Assembly: GCF_012349115.1 (NCBI RefSeq)
Contig: NZ_PQIG01000083.1
Location: forward strand, 21,941 to 85,940
Reading direction: 5' to 3'
DNA length: 64,000 nucleotides
From: Rhizobium ruizarguesonis
Lineage (GTDB): Bacteria > Pseudomonadota > Alphaproteobacteria > Rhizobiales > Rhizobiaceae
The position numbers were made by a program, and so were the translations under genes. How positions within the stretch are numbered: the first letter of the stretch is position 1; every line of letters starts with the position of its first letter. Positions 9,874 through 18,901 of the stretch are shown here, piece by piece. The notes under the pieces are model-generated. The model saw nothing but the letters and a program-made list of their open reading frames with translations. It made no database searches and was not told where the DNA came from.

Positions 9874-9879
9874 GGAATC

Positions 9880-9923
9880 GCAATTCCGGATGGAAAATCG
9901 CTTCGCACTTTTCGTGGAATTGC
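9880..9923. repeat. palindromic intergenic element between convergent genes
   Basis: GCAATTCC (9880-9887) pairs with GGAATTGC (9916-9923), with further partial pairing inside (GAAAA against TTTTC). The element fills almost the whole 51-bp gap between the hexosaminidase stop and the ROK kinase stop. It probably acts as a bidirectional transcript end. Only one copy is present in this window. Confidence 0.6.
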
Positions 9924-9924
9924 T

Positions 9925-10836
9925 TCAGGCCGCCTCGGCCTTCAGCCCCAAAAGCGCTGCGCCGATCAGGCCGGGTTCGATGCGGCATTCGCTGCGCACC
10001 ACCAGCGGGCGATCGAACTTGCGCAGGATGCGGGCGCGCACGGCGTGGTCGAGCTCGGCAAGCAGCGGCTCGACATTGGAAAGCCCGCCACCGACCGGCA
10101 CGATGGTCGCGCCGGTGATGTTGATCGTCAGCGCTAGGGGCGAGGCGACGAGATCGACATAGACGTCGATCGTCCGTGTCGCCTTCTCCTCTCCGTGTCG
10201 CCACTGAGCGATGATCTCCTCGCTGGCAAAGTCGAGATCGTGCAGCGTCTTGTGCAGGCGCTCCAGGCCGCGGGCGCCGCCGACGGTGTCGACGCAGCCT
10301 TTCTGGCCGCAGCCGCAGGCATAGGCGGGAATGGCCACAGGCGGATTGCCGGCTGCGGATGCGATGATCGGCCCGTGACCCCATTCGCCGGCAAAGCCGC
10401 CGGCCTCGTTGACGAGGCGACCGTCGGCAACCAGGCCGCCGCCAACGCCGGTGCCAAGGATGGCGCCGAAGACGATGCGGTGGCCGCGGCCAGCGCCGAG
10501 ACCGGCTTCGGCCATAGCGAAACAGTCGGCATCGTTGGCGATCAGCACCGGCAGGCCGAGTTCGGCTTCGAGATCGGCCGCGAGCGTGCGGTCGTGGATG
10601 CAGGGAATGTTGGCGCAGATCAGGCGCTGCGTATCGGGATCGACGACGCCGGCGATGGAGAGGGCGATGCCGTTCGGCTGTTCGCCGGTTTCGGCGATGA
10701 TGCCGCGCAGGGTCTCGACGAAAGCGGCAAAATCATCCCTGGGTGTCGGGCGGCGGCCGAGGGGAACGATGTCTGTCTCGGAACGAGCGATGCCACCCTT
10801 GATGGCGGTGCCACCGATGTCGAATGAAATGATCAT
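9925..10836 (-). CDS. ROK-family sugar kinase (N-acetylglucosamine kinase-like)
   Basis: A 303-residue ROK kinase that should phosphorylate a hexose or amino sugar with ATP. The phosphate loop DIGGTAIKGG starts at Asp6, the likely catalytic base is Asp102 in IANDADCF, and the ROK zinc site is visible as His154 plus Cys174, Cys176 and Cys181 (CGCGQKGC). The start at 10836 is chosen because it puts the phosphate loop at the usual distance and has GAG upstream; a start 14 codons earlier is possible. Pairing with the GH20 enzyme makes N-acetylglucosamine the favoured substrate, which is an inference. Confidence 0.85.
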   Translation of the reverse strand: MIISFDIGGTAIKGGIARSETDIVPLGRRPTPRDDFAAFVETLRGIIAETGEQPNGIALSIAGVVDPDTQRLICANIPCIHDRTLAADLEAELGLPVLIANDADCFAMAEAGLGAGRGHRIVFGAILGTGVGGGLVADGRLVNEAGGFAGEWGHGPIIASAAGNPPVAIPAYACGCGQKGCVDTVGGARGLERLHKTLHDLDFASEEIIAQWRHGEEKATRTIDVYVDLVASPLALTINITGATIVPVGGGLSNVEPLLAELDHAVRARILRKFDRPLVVRSECRIEPGLIGAALLGLKAEAA

Positions 10837-11239
10837 TGCCACTCTGCCGTTTTCTGGTCTCCCAGCGTCTGCTTGCATTGTTGGCGGGGAATTTCAAGCG
10901 CTCATTCGGCGATGATGTCGCCGGCTTTATGGTCGGGCCTTGTGCCAGCCCCTCTGTTTTGCCGGACACCTCTCCCACAGGTGGGGAGATCAGATAGGCG
11001 GGACGGGTTTGCGTCTTCCATTCCGTCATGGCAAGACGTTGGAGAAATCGGGTGAGCCCGAGCCCATCGGCTCCGATTACAGCTGCAATTTCTAACCCCG
11101 CAAGTCATTCAATTGGCATATTGCATCGCCAGAATCCGGCCCTACACTTTCATCAACTGCCGGACCCACGACGATCGATACGAGAGAAAACAGTACCATC
11201 CGAAGACCACGTCCCAAAGGCCGCCGCCTCTCATCCATT
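10837..11239. other. gene-poor stretch with one short GC-rich repeat
   Basis: No convincing gene is seen here. A small imperfect palindrome at about 10968-10990 (CTCTCCCACAGGTGGGGAG) resembles the GC-rich palindromes found later at 42439-42576 and 47358-47379. The right part is read through by a frame that continues into the ExoD-family gene, so part of it may be coding. Confidence 0.45.
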
Positions 11240-11818
11240 TTGCGGCAGATGGCTGCCGATCAGAGCCGCGAACGGATCTCGATCGGCGATCTGTTTGACA
11301 CGATGGGTGACAGGGCGATCAGCGCGTTGATGCTGATCTTCGCGCTTCCGAACGCCTTTCCCACTCCGCCCGGAACCTCGGCCGTGCTCGGGGCGCCATT
11401 GGTCTTCCTGGCAGCGCAACTGACCTTCGGGCTGAAACCCTGGCTGCCGAAGGTGATTGCCAACCGTTCGATGCGCCGGGAGGATTTCGAGTCCATCGTC
11501 GGCCGCATCCACCGCTGGCTCGCCTGGGCCGAACGCATGCTGAAGCCACGGCTGGCGATCTTCGCCGAACCGCCGGCGGAATATATTGCCGGGGCGGCAT
11601 GCCTGCTACTGTCGATCGTGCTGTTGCTGCCGGTCCCGCTCGGCAACATCCTGCCGGCGATCACGATCTCGGTCTTCGCTTTCGGCATATTGGGCCGTGA
11701 CGGTCTCTTCGCGCTCATCGGCTTCGTGATGACGGCCGTGTCGCTCGTCATCGCCGGCGGGGTGATCTATGGTCTCGTGAAGGCGGCGATCTATCTCGTC
11801 GTGCAATGGTTTGCCTGA
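11240..11818 (+). CDS. ExoD-family membrane protein (exopolysaccharide synthesis type)
   Basis: A membrane protein of about 192 residues matching the ExoD family, first known from rhizobial exopolysaccharide work. Recognisable signatures are RERISIGDLFDTMGDRA near the N-terminus and the proline-rich membrane loop ALPNAFPTPPGTSAVLGAP; about four to five membrane segments follow. The start is uncertain: TTG 11240 and ATG 11249 lack ribosome sites, and the frame is open with family-like sequence (RPKGRRLSSILRQMAADQ) back to 11096 without an ATG, GTG or TTG. The true protein may therefore be about 15-25 residues longer. Confidence 0.8.
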   Translation: MRQMAADQSRERISIGDLFDTMGDRAISALMLIFALPNAFPTPPGTSAVLGAPLVFLAAQLTFGLKPWLPKVIANRSMRREDFESIVGRIHRWLAWAERMLKPRLAIFAEPPAEYIAGAACLLLSIVLLLPVPLGNILPAITISVFAFGILGRDGLFALIGFVMTAVSLVIAGGVIYGLVKAAIYLVVQWFA

Positions 11819-11967
11819 GCGGGTTTGCCCGAGTGACGGCGGTTATTTGGCGGGGCTCCTTGCAACAGGCTCGACATTTGCCGGAATTTTGTTTTGATCT
11901 GGCGCGATACAGACTCAAATCCTGTTCGGCGGCGGCACGCCGGCTCACTTTGCGCGGTAGGCATTAG

Positions 11968-12921
11968 ATGGTAAAAAGATCCGAGACCCCTGCACGGCTC
12001 GACGATGCGGCGCGTGCCGGCTGGCTTTACTACGTCGCCGGGCGCACGCAGGACGAAATCGCCGCTGCGATGGGCATCTCGCGGCAATCGGCGCAGCGGC
12101 TGGTGTCGCTGGCGGTCGCCGAGCGCCTGATCAAGGTGCGGCTCGATCATCCGATCGCCGCCTGCCTGGAGCTCGGCAGTCAGCTGCGCCGGAAATTCGG
12201 GCTGAAACATGTGGAGGTGGTGCCGAGCGATCCCGCGTCGTCGTCGACGACGGTCGGTATCGCCGAGGCGGCCGCTGCCGAGATCGAGCGGTGGCTGAAA
12301 CGGCCGGAACCCATCGTACTCGCCATCGGTACCGGCCGCACGCTGAAGGCGGCCGTCGACCAGCTTCCGGCGATCGAATGTCCCAATCACCGCATCGTTT
12401 CGCTGACCGGCAATATCGCCCCGGACGGATCGGCGGCCTATTACAACGTCATCTTCAGCATGGCCGATGCGGTGAAGGCGCGACACTATCCGATGCCGCT
12501 GCCGGTGCTCGTCACCTCGGCGGAGGAGCGCGAGTTGCTGCATGGCCAACAGCTGGTGCGCTCGACGCTTAATATGAGCGCGCAAGCCGATGTCACCTTC
12601 GTCGGCATCGGCGAGCTCGGCATTGATGGGCCGCTTTGCGTCGACGGTTTTCTCGAGAAGGACGAGATGATGGAGCTGATGCGCGGGGGTGCTGTCGGCG
12701 AAATCTGCGGCTGGATCTTCGATGTCGATGGCAGGTTGATCGACAACCCGATCAACGAGCGCGTCGCGTCCGCGCCGATCCCGTCCCGCGACGCGTCGAT
12801 GGTCATTGGGCTGGCCAAGGGCAAGCGCAAATTCAAGGCGATCAGGGCCGCCGTTGTCGGCCATCAAATCAACGCTCTGATCACCGACGAAGAGACCGCT
12901 GAGTTTTTGCTCAAGAACTGA
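11968..12921 (+). CDS. SorC/DeoR-type sugar-binding transcriptional regulator of the polyol operon
   Basis: A 317-residue regulator with an N-terminal helix-turn-helix at about 28-48 (TQDEIAAAMGISRQSAQRLV) and a C-terminal sugar-phosphate-binding domain (VLAIGTGRTLKAAVD, later VGIGELG). SorC proteins respond to phosphorylated sugars and often control the adjacent catabolic operon. It sits directly upstream of, and in the same direction as, the mannitol/sorbitol transporter genes, with a promoter and an imperfect inverted repeat in between (12973-13017). That it controls them is inferred from position. Confidence 0.87.
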   Translation: MVKRSETPARLDDAARAGWLYYVAGRTQDEIAAAMGISRQSAQRLVSLAVAERLIKVRLDHPIAACLELGSQLRRKFGLKHVEVVPSDPASSSTTVGIAEAAAAEIERWLKRPEPIVLAIGTGRTLKAAVDQLPAIECPNHRIVSLTGNIAPDGSAAYYNVIFSMADAVKARHYPMPLPVLVTSAEERELLHGQQLVRSTLNMSAQADVTFVGIGELGIDGPLCVDGFLEKDEMMELMRGGAVGEICGWIFDVDGRLIDNPINERVASAPIPSRDASMVIGLAKGKRKFKAIRAAVVGHQINALITDEETAEFLLKN

Positions 12922-12972
12922 GCAAAAAATATTCTAGTTAAATCAATGGGATCACTACCGCCTTCGGCGTTG

Positions 12973-13017
12973 CAGCAACGATTGCCGATTGACATTCTTT
13001 ATCGTTTGTTGAGTAAT
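12973..13017 (+). promoter_or_regulatory. candidate promoter and operator of the polyol transport operon
   Basis: TTGACA at 12989-12994 is followed after 17 bp by AGTAAT at 13012-13017, a fair sigma-70-type promoter. It is flanked by CAGCAACGAT (12973-12982) and ATCGTTTGTTG (13001-13011), which are near inverted copies of each other with one indel. The arrangement suits a SorC-type regulator binding across the promoter. Confidence 0.5.
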
Positions 13018-13067
13018 TGCCCATGAGCGAAGCGAATGCTCACACCCCATCTTCTGGGAGGAAGATT

Positions 13068-14378
13068 ATGACATTGAGAACTTTTCTGCTGGGCGCCTGC
13101 TCAGCACTGGCGTTTGCCGGTATGGCTTCGGCCGAAACGCTTACGATTGCGACCGTGAACAACGGCGACATGATCCGGATGCAGAAGCTGACGGATGATT
13201 TCAAGGCGAAGAACCCCGGCATCGACCTTGAATGGGTAACCCTCGAAGAAAACGTGCTGCGCCAGAAGGTCACGACCGACATCGCGACCAAGGGCGGCCA
13301 GTACGACGTTCTGACGATCGGCACTTATGAAGTGCCGATCTGGGCAAAGCAGGGCTGGCTGGTGCCGCTCGACAATCTCGGCGCCAATTACGACGTCGAT
13401 GACCTGCTGCCGGCGATCCGCAGCGGCCTGACCATGGACGGCAAGCTCTATGCGGCGCCGTTCTACGGCGAAAGCTCGATGGTCATGTACCGCAAGGACC
13501 TGTTCGACGCCGCCGGCCTGAAGATGCCGGACGCGCCGACCTGGGACTTCATTGCCGACGCTGCCCGCAAGATCACCAACAAAGACAAGGAAATCTACGG
13601 CATCTGCCTGCGCGGCAAGGCCGGCTGGGGCGAGAACATGGCCTTCCTGACGGCCATGTCCAACTCCTTCGGCGCCCGCTGGTTCGATGAAAGCTGGAAG
13701 CCGCAGTTCGATCAGCCGGAATGGAAGGACACGCTCGACTTCTACGTCAAGCTGATGAAGGATGCCGGTCCTCCGGGCGCTTCCTCCAACGGCTTCAACG
13801 AGAACCTGGCGCTCTTCCAGACCGGCAAGTGCGGCATGTGGATCGATGCGACCGTTGCTGCATCCTTCGTCAGCAACCCGAAGGAATCGACCGTCGCCGA
13901 CAAGGTCGGCTTTGCGCTGGCTCCCGACAAGGGCCTCGGCAAGCGCGGCAACTGGCTCTGGGCCTGGAGCCTCGCCATTCCGGCAGGTACCCAGAAGGCC
14001 GAAGCTGCTGAAAAGTTCGTTGCCTGGGCGACGAGCAAGGAATACAGCAACCTCGTCGCCGAGAAGGAAGGTTGGCTGAACGCACCTCCGGGCACCCGCA
14101 GCTCGCTCTATGCGAATGCGGATTACCAGAAGGCGGCTCCCTTCGCCAAGACGACGATCGACTCGATCAACTCGGCCGATCCGAGCAAGCCGACCGTCAA
14201 GCCGGTACCGTATGTCGGCGTCCAGTTCGTGGCGATCCCGGAATTCCAGGGCATCGGCACGGCAGTGGGCCAGCAGTTCTCCGCAGCTCTTGCCGGCCAG
14301 CTTTCGGTCGACCAGGCCCTGCAGGCCGCACAGCAGCTGGCAACCCGCGAAATGACCAAGGCCGGCTACATTAAATAA
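13068..14378 (+). CDS. smoE: sorbitol/mannitol ABC transporter substrate-binding protein
   Basis: The ATG at 13068 has an excellent ribosome site (GGGAGGA, 13056-13062) and yields a clean signal peptide cut after ASA (residue 22). The mature protein (about 414 residues) is a periplasmic family-1 extracellular solute-binding protein. Two permeases, an ATPase of the MalK type and a mannitol dehydrogenase follow, the order of the rhizobial and Rhodobacter polyol (smoEFGK) systems, so mannitol/sorbitol binding is the best assignment. A hairpin and a terminator-like structure directly follow the gene. Confidence 0.87.
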   Translation: MTLRTFLLGACSALAFAGMASAETLTIATVNNGDMIRMQKLTDDFKAKNPGIDLEWVTLEENVLRQKVTTDIATKGGQYDVLTIGTYEVPIWAKQGWLVPLDNLGANYDVDDLLPAIRSGLTMDGKLYAAPFYGESSMVMYRKDLFDAAGLKMPDAPTWDFIADAARKITNKDKEIYGICLRGKAGWGENMAFLTAMSNSFGARWFDESWKPQFDQPEWKDTLDFYVKLMKDAGPPGASSNGFNENLALFQTGKCGMWIDATVAASFVSNPKESTVADKVGFALAPDKGLGKRGNWLWAWSLAIPAGTQKAEAAEKFVAWATSKEYSNLVAEKEGWLNAPPGTRSSLYANADYQKAAPFAKTTIDSINSADPSKPTVKPVPYVGVQFVAIPEFQGIGTAVGQQFSAALAGQLSVDQALQAAQQLATREMTKAGYIK

Positions 14379-14394
14379 AACCTCCTGAGCAAGA

Positions 14395-14462
14395 GGCGGA
14401 TCCTTGACAATCCGCCCCTCTGGGCCGCCGATTGCCCGAACTGCATCGGCGGCCTCTTTTTT
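14395..14462 (+). terminator. two hairpins, the second terminator-like, between binding protein and permease genes
   Basis: The first hairpin is GGCGGAT (14395-14401) / ATCCGCC (14410-14416). The second is GGCCGCCGAT (14423-14432) / ATCGGCGGCC (14445-14454), a perfect 10-bp stem followed by TCTTTTTT. Lying inside an operon, it probably stops part of the transcription so that the binding protein is made in excess over the membrane subunits. Confidence 0.75.
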
Positions 14463-14516
14463 CAGACAAAGCTGCCTTGCGGCCGCTCCCCGCTTCAGTC
14501 CAGATCGGTGATTGCC

Positions 14517-15389
14517 ATGGCAACCTTACATACCCGCTCCGCCGCGCGCCTGATGATCGCGCCCTCCGTGCTGCTGCTCTTTGCATGGATGATCGTCCCG
14601 CTTGTGATGACGATCTATTTCTCGCTGCTGAACTACAATCTGCTCAGCCCCGGCATGGAAAACTTCGTCGGTTTCTTGAACTACGAATATTTCCTGTCCG
14701 ATCCGGCCTTCATCGCCGCGCTGATCAATACGCTGCTGCTCGTCGCCGGCGTGCTGTTGATCACCGTCATCGGCGGCATCGCCTTTGCGCTGCTGCTCGA
14801 CCAGCCGATGTACGGCCAGGGCATCGTGCGCATCCTGGTGATTGCGCCGTTCTTCGTCATGCCGACGGTGGCAGCACTGGTCTGGAAGAACATGTTCATG
14901 AACCCGGTCAACGGCCTGTTTGCGCATCTTGCCAAGGCGCTCGGCTTGCAGCCGATCGACTGGCTGGCGAATGCGCCGCTGTTTTCCGTCATTCTGATCG
15001 TCGCCTGGCAGTGGCTGCCCTTTGCCACCCTCATTATGCTGACCGCGCTGCAGTCGCTCGACGAGGAGCAGAAGGAAGCCTCCGAAATGGACGGCGCTGG
15101 TCCGATCTCGAAGTTCATCTACATCATCCTGCCACACATGGCGCGTGCCATCACCGTGGTGATCCTGATCCAGACGATCTTCCTGCTTTCGGTCTTTGCC
15201 GAAATCCTCGTCACCACCAATGGCGGGCCGGGCACCGACAGCACCAACCTTACCTATCTCGTCTATGCCCAGGCGCTGCTGCAGTTCGATATCGGCGGGG
15301 CATCGGCCGGCGGTATTGTGGCTGTTATCCTCGCCAATATCGTCGCGATCTTCCTCGTGCGCCTCGTCGGCAAGAATCTGGAGGCTTGA
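14517..15389 (+). CDS. smoF: sorbitol/mannitol ABC transporter permease
   Basis: A 290-residue inner-membrane protein of the MalF-type binding-protein-dependent permease family with six predicted helices. The EAA loop for contact with the ATPase is visible near residues 190-210 (EASEMDGAGPISKFIYIILP). The ATG at 14517 is preferred to GTG 14508 because the sequence starting MATLHTRSAARL fits family N-termini. It lies after the internal terminator and ends one base before the next permease gene. Confidence 0.9.
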   Translation: MATLHTRSAARLMIAPSVLLLFAWMIVPLVMTIYFSLLNYNLLSPGMENFVGFLNYEYFLSDPAFIAALINTLLLVAGVLLITVIGGIAFALLLDQPMYGQGIVRILVIAPFFVMPTVAALVWKNMFMNPVNGLFAHLAKALGLQPIDWLANAPLFSVILIVAWQWLPFATLIMLTALQSLDEEQKEASEMDGAGPISKFIYIILPHMARAITVVILIQTIFLLSVFAEILVTTNGGPGTDSTNLTYLVYAQALLQFDIGGASAGGIVAVILANIVAIFLVRLVGKNLEA

Positions 15390-15390
15390 G

Positions 15391-16221
15391 ATGGCCAGAA
15401 AAGTCACAACCAAGCGCAAGCTCATCGTCACCGCGATCGCCTGGACGCTCGGCACCCTGATCTTCTTCCCGATTCTCTGGACGTTTCTCACCAGCTTCAA
15501 GTCGGAAGCCGACGCCATCGCCTCGCCGCCGCAATTCCTGTTCTTCCACTGGACGACGGAAAACTATGCGGAGGTGCAGAGCCGGTCGAACTATCTCAGC
15601 CACTTCATGAACTCGGTGATCATCTCCTTCGGCTCGACGCTGATCGGCCTGATCATCGCCATTCCGGCCGCCTGGGCGATGGCGTTTTCGCCGACCAAGC
15701 GGACCAAGGACGTGCTGATGTGGATGCTGTCGACCAAGATGATGCCACCGGTCGGTGCATTGATCCCGATCTACCTGCTGTTTCGTAATTCTGGCCTGCT
15801 CGACACGCGCACCGGCTTGGTGATCGTGCTGACGCTGATCAACCTGCCGATCATCGTCTGGATGCTCTACACCTATTTCAAGGAAATCCCCGGCGAGATC
15901 CTTGAGGCGGCGCGCATGGATGGGGCGTCGCTGATGAAGGAGATCGTCTACGTGCTGACGCCGATGGCCGTGCCCGGCATTGCCTCGACGCTGCTCTTGA
16001 ACATCATCCTTGCCTGGAACGAGGCGTTCTGGACGCTCAACCTCACCGCCTCGAAGGCGGCGCCGCTGACGGCCTTCATCGCCTCCTATTCCAGCCCAGA
16101 GGGCCTGTTTTATGCCAAGCTCTCGGCGGCATCGACGATGGCGATCGCGCCGATCCTGATCCTTGGCTGGTTCAGCCAGAAACAACTCGTCCGCGGCCTG
16201 ACCTTCGGCGCTGTGAAATAA
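15391..16221 (+). CDS. smoG: sorbitol/mannitol ABC transporter permease
   Basis: A 276-residue MalG-type permease that should pair with the preceding subunit. The EAA motif is EAARMDGASLMKEIVYVLTP, followed by the conserved GIASTLLLNIILAWNEAF region. The ATG at 15391 comes one base after the previous stop with GGAG upstream; earlier in-frame codons overlap the smoF-like gene and are rejected. About six transmembrane helices are predicted. Confidence 0.9.
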   Translation: MARKVTTKRKLIVTAIAWTLGTLIFFPILWTFLTSFKSEADAIASPPQFLFFHWTTENYAEVQSRSNYLSHFMNSVIISFGSTLIGLIIAIPAAWAMAFSPTKRTKDVLMWMLSTKMMPPVGALIPIYLLFRNSGLLDTRTGLVIVLTLINLPIIVWMLYTYFKEIPGEILEAARMDGASLMKEIVYVLTPMAVPGIASTLLLNIILAWNEAFWTLNLTASKAAPLTAFIASYSSPEGLFYAKLSAASTMAIAPILILGWFSQKQLVRGLTFGAVK

Positions 16222-16239
16222 CATAAAAGGGAGAGAAAC

Positions 16240-17238
16240 ATGGGCAGCATTACTCTTCAGAAGGTTTCCAAGGTCTTCGGCGAAGCCAAGGTCATCCCTT
16301 CGATCGATCTCGACATCAAGGACGGCGAGTTCGTCGTCTTCGTCGGCCCGTCGGGCTGCGGCAAGTCCACGCTGCTCAGGCTGATCGCCGGGCTCGAGGA
16401 TGTCTCCGGCGGCAAGATCGTCATCGACGGCAGGGACGCTACCGAAAAGGCGCCGTCTGAGCGCGGCCTTGCCATGGTGTTCCAGTCCTATGCGCTTTAT
16501 CCGCATATGAGCGTGCGCAACAACATCGCCTTCCCGCTGAAGATGGCGGGCATCGACAAGGCCGAGATCGATCGCAAGGTCAGCGATGCCGCCCGGGTGC
16601 TCAATCTCACCGACTATCTCGAGCGCAAGCCGCGCCAGCTGTCCGGCGGTCAGCGCCAACGTGTGGCGATCGGCCGGGCCATCGTGCGCCAGCCTTCGGC
16701 CTTCCTGTTCGACGAACCGCTGTCGAACCTCGATGCCGCCCTGCGCGTCAACATGCGCCTCGAAATCAGCGAGCTGCATCAGCAGCTGAAGACGACGATG
16801 GTCTATGTCACCCACGACCAGGTCGAGGCGATGACGATGGCCGACAAGATCGTCGTCCTGAACAGGGGCAATATCGAGCAGGTCGGTTCGCCGCTCGAAC
16901 TCTACAGCCGTCCCCGCAACCTCTTCGTCGCCGGCTTCATCGGATCGCCGAAAATGAACTTCATCACCGGCCAACACGCCGCCGCGCTCAACGCACATAC
17001 CATCGGCGTTCGGCCCGAACATGTGCTGCTGTCGATGGAGAGCGGCGACTGGAAGGGCAGGGTCGTGGTCGCCGAACATCTCGGTTCCGACACCTTCCTG
17101 CATATCGACGCCGATGGCCTCGGCATGCTGACGGCGCGCGGCAGCGGCGACTTCGCGGCCAAAGCCGGCGACACGGTCTTCCTGACGCCGGACCGTTCGC
17201 GTATTCATAAATTCAACGAAGGCGGTCTTGCCATCTGA
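16240..17238 (+). CDS. smoK: sorbitol/mannitol ABC transporter ATP-binding protein
   Basis: A 332-residue MalK/UgpC-type ATPase. Walker A is GPSGCGKST (36-44), the ABC signature LSGGQ is at 134-138, Walker B FLFDEP at 155-160, and the H-loop is in VTHDQ. A C-terminal regulatory OB-type domain follows from about residue 235. It energises the two preceding permeases at the cytoplasmic face. The mannitol dehydrogenase gene follows 84 bp later. Confidence 0.93.
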   Translation: MGSITLQKVSKVFGEAKVIPSIDLDIKDGEFVVFVGPSGCGKSTLLRLIAGLEDVSGGKIVIDGRDATEKAPSERGLAMVFQSYALYPHMSVRNNIAFPLKMAGIDKAEIDRKVSDAARVLNLTDYLERKPRQLSGGQRQRVAIGRAIVRQPSAFLFDEPLSNLDAALRVNMRLEISELHQQLKTTMVYVTHDQVEAMTMADKIVVLNRGNIEQVGSPLELYSRPRNLFVAGFIGSPKMNFITGQHAAALNAHTIGVRPEHVLLSMESGDWKGRVVVAEHLGSDTFLHIDADGLGMLTARGSGDFAAKAGDTVFLTPDRSRIHKFNEGGLAI

Positions 17239-17322
17239 GGCAGGCGGCCGGGCTGGGGGCAGGCATGCGAGCCGGACGATGGCGCCTGGCCGACTCGGCA
17301 AGACCTTCAAGAGGACTGAAAC

Positions 17323-18804
17323 ATGACGTGCAAATTATCGCTGGCAACACTTTCGGATGTGGCGCGCACTGCCGCCATCCCTGGATATGACAGGGCTTCG
17401 CTGAAAGCCGGCATCGTGCACTTCGGCGTCGGTAATTTCCACCGTGCCCATCAGGCGATCTATCTCGACGATCTCTTCAACGCAGGCACGGATCACGACT
17501 GGGCGATCGTCGGCGCCGGCGTGCTGCCGTCGGATGCTGCCATGCGCGAAAAGCTTGCGGCGCAGGACTTCCTGACGACGGTGGTCGAACAGGACAACAA
17601 CAAGACGGCGGCGCGCGTCACCGCCCCGATGATCGACATCCTGCCGGTCGGCGATGCCGCTGTCATCATTGCCAAGCTTGCCGATCCCGAAATCCGCATC
17701 GTCTCGATGACCATCACCGAGGGCGGCTACTTCATCGACGCATCGGGCACGTTCAATCCGGCCCATCCGGCGATCGCCGCAGACGGAGAGAACCCCAACG
17801 CGCCGAAGACGGTGTTCGGCCTGATCGTCGCCGGCCTGAAGGCGCGCAAGGACAAGGGCATCGGACCCTTCACCGTCATGTCCTGCGACAACATTCCCCA
17901 TAATGGCATCGTCACCGCCAATGCCGTTGTCGGCACGGCAGCGCTTTCGGACCCAGCCTTTGCCGACTGGATCCGGGCGAATGTCGCCTTCCCGAACGGC
18001 ATGGTCGACCGCATCACGCCGGCGACCAGCCAGCGCGAGGTCGATTTCCTCAGGGACAATTTTGAGATCGAAGACAGTTGGCCGGTCTATTGCGAGGAAT
18101 TCAAACAATGGGTGCTCGAGGATAAATTCACCGCCGGCCGGCCGGCGCTGGAAAAGGTCGGCGTCACTTTCGTTGCCGATGTCACGCCTTACGAGCATAT
18201 GAAGATCCGTATCCTCAACGGCGGGCATGCCGCGATCGCCTATCCGGCGGCGCTGATGGACATTCATTTCGTTCATGATTCCATGGAAGATCCGTTGATC
18301 CGCGCCTTCCTCGCCAAACTCGAGAAAGACGAGATCATCCCGATCGTGCCGCCGGTGCCGAACACGTCGCTGACGGATTATTTCGCGCTGATCGAACATC
18401 GCCTGCTCAATCCGAAGATCGCCGACACCATTCCGCGTCTGGCGCAGGACGGCTCGAACCGCCAACCGAAATTCATCCTGCCGTCGACGCTCGACAATCT
18501 GCGTCAGGGCAGGGACGTCGTCGGCCTGGCGCTGGTTTCAGCACTCTGGTGCCGTTATTTCGCCGGCAAGACCGACAGTGGCAAGGATATCGTCTTCAAC
18601 GACGCGAGCGCCGAGCGCCTGCATGCGGCGGCGCTGAAAGCCAAGGACGATCCGTCGGCCTTCCTCGTCTTCGACGATATTTTCGGCGAAGTGGCGAAAT
18701 CCGAACTTTTCCGCAAGCGTTTTGCCCATGCTCTCAAAACCCTGTGGGAAAAGGGCACGCGGGAGACGCTGCAGCTCTATCTCGACGGCAAGCTCGCAGT
18801 GTAA
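17323..18804 (+). CDS. mtlK: mannitol 2-dehydrogenase (polyol-specific long-chain dehydrogenase)
   Basis: A 493-residue NAD-dependent enzyme expected to oxidise D-mannitol to D-fructose in the cytoplasm. The N-terminal nucleotide fold begins with IVHFGVGNFHRAHQ (31-44), and the family's catalytic signature K-x4-N-x2-H is present as Lys294, Asn299 and His302 (KIRILNGGH). Length and motif agree with Pseudomonas and rhizobial mannitol dehydrogenases. It follows the transporter on the same strand; the sorbitol dehydrogenase gene smoS, often found between the two in relatives, is absent here. Confidence 0.92.
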   Translation: MTCKLSLATLSDVARTAAIPGYDRASLKAGIVHFGVGNFHRAHQAIYLDDLFNAGTDHDWAIVGAGVLPSDAAMREKLAAQDFLTTVVEQDNNKTAARVTAPMIDILPVGDAAVIIAKLADPEIRIVSMTITEGGYFIDASGTFNPAHPAIAADGENPNAPKTVFGLIVAGLKARKDKGIGPFTVMSCDNIPHNGIVTANAVVGTAALSDPAFADWIRANVAFPNGMVDRITPATSQREVDFLRDNFEIEDSWPVYCEEFKQWVLEDKFTAGRPALEKVGVTFVADVTPYEHMKIRILNGGHAAIAYPAALMDIHFVHDSMEDPLIRAFLAKLEKDEIIPIVPPVPNTSLTDYFALIEHRLLNPKIADTIPRLAQDGSNRQPKFILPSTLDNLRQGRDVVGLALVSALWCRYFAGKTDSGKDIVFNDASAERLHAAALKAKDDPSAFLVFDDIFGEVAKSELFRKRFAHALKTLWEKGTRETLQLYLDGKLAV

Positions 18805-18901
18805 GGAATCCGGATGGCGGTATCTGCTGCCGCCATTCGTCCGGCCTTGCGAGCGCCGCGGGACGGTAACACGTCCGAATTGAACTCAGGTTGGGTGTTC
18901 C

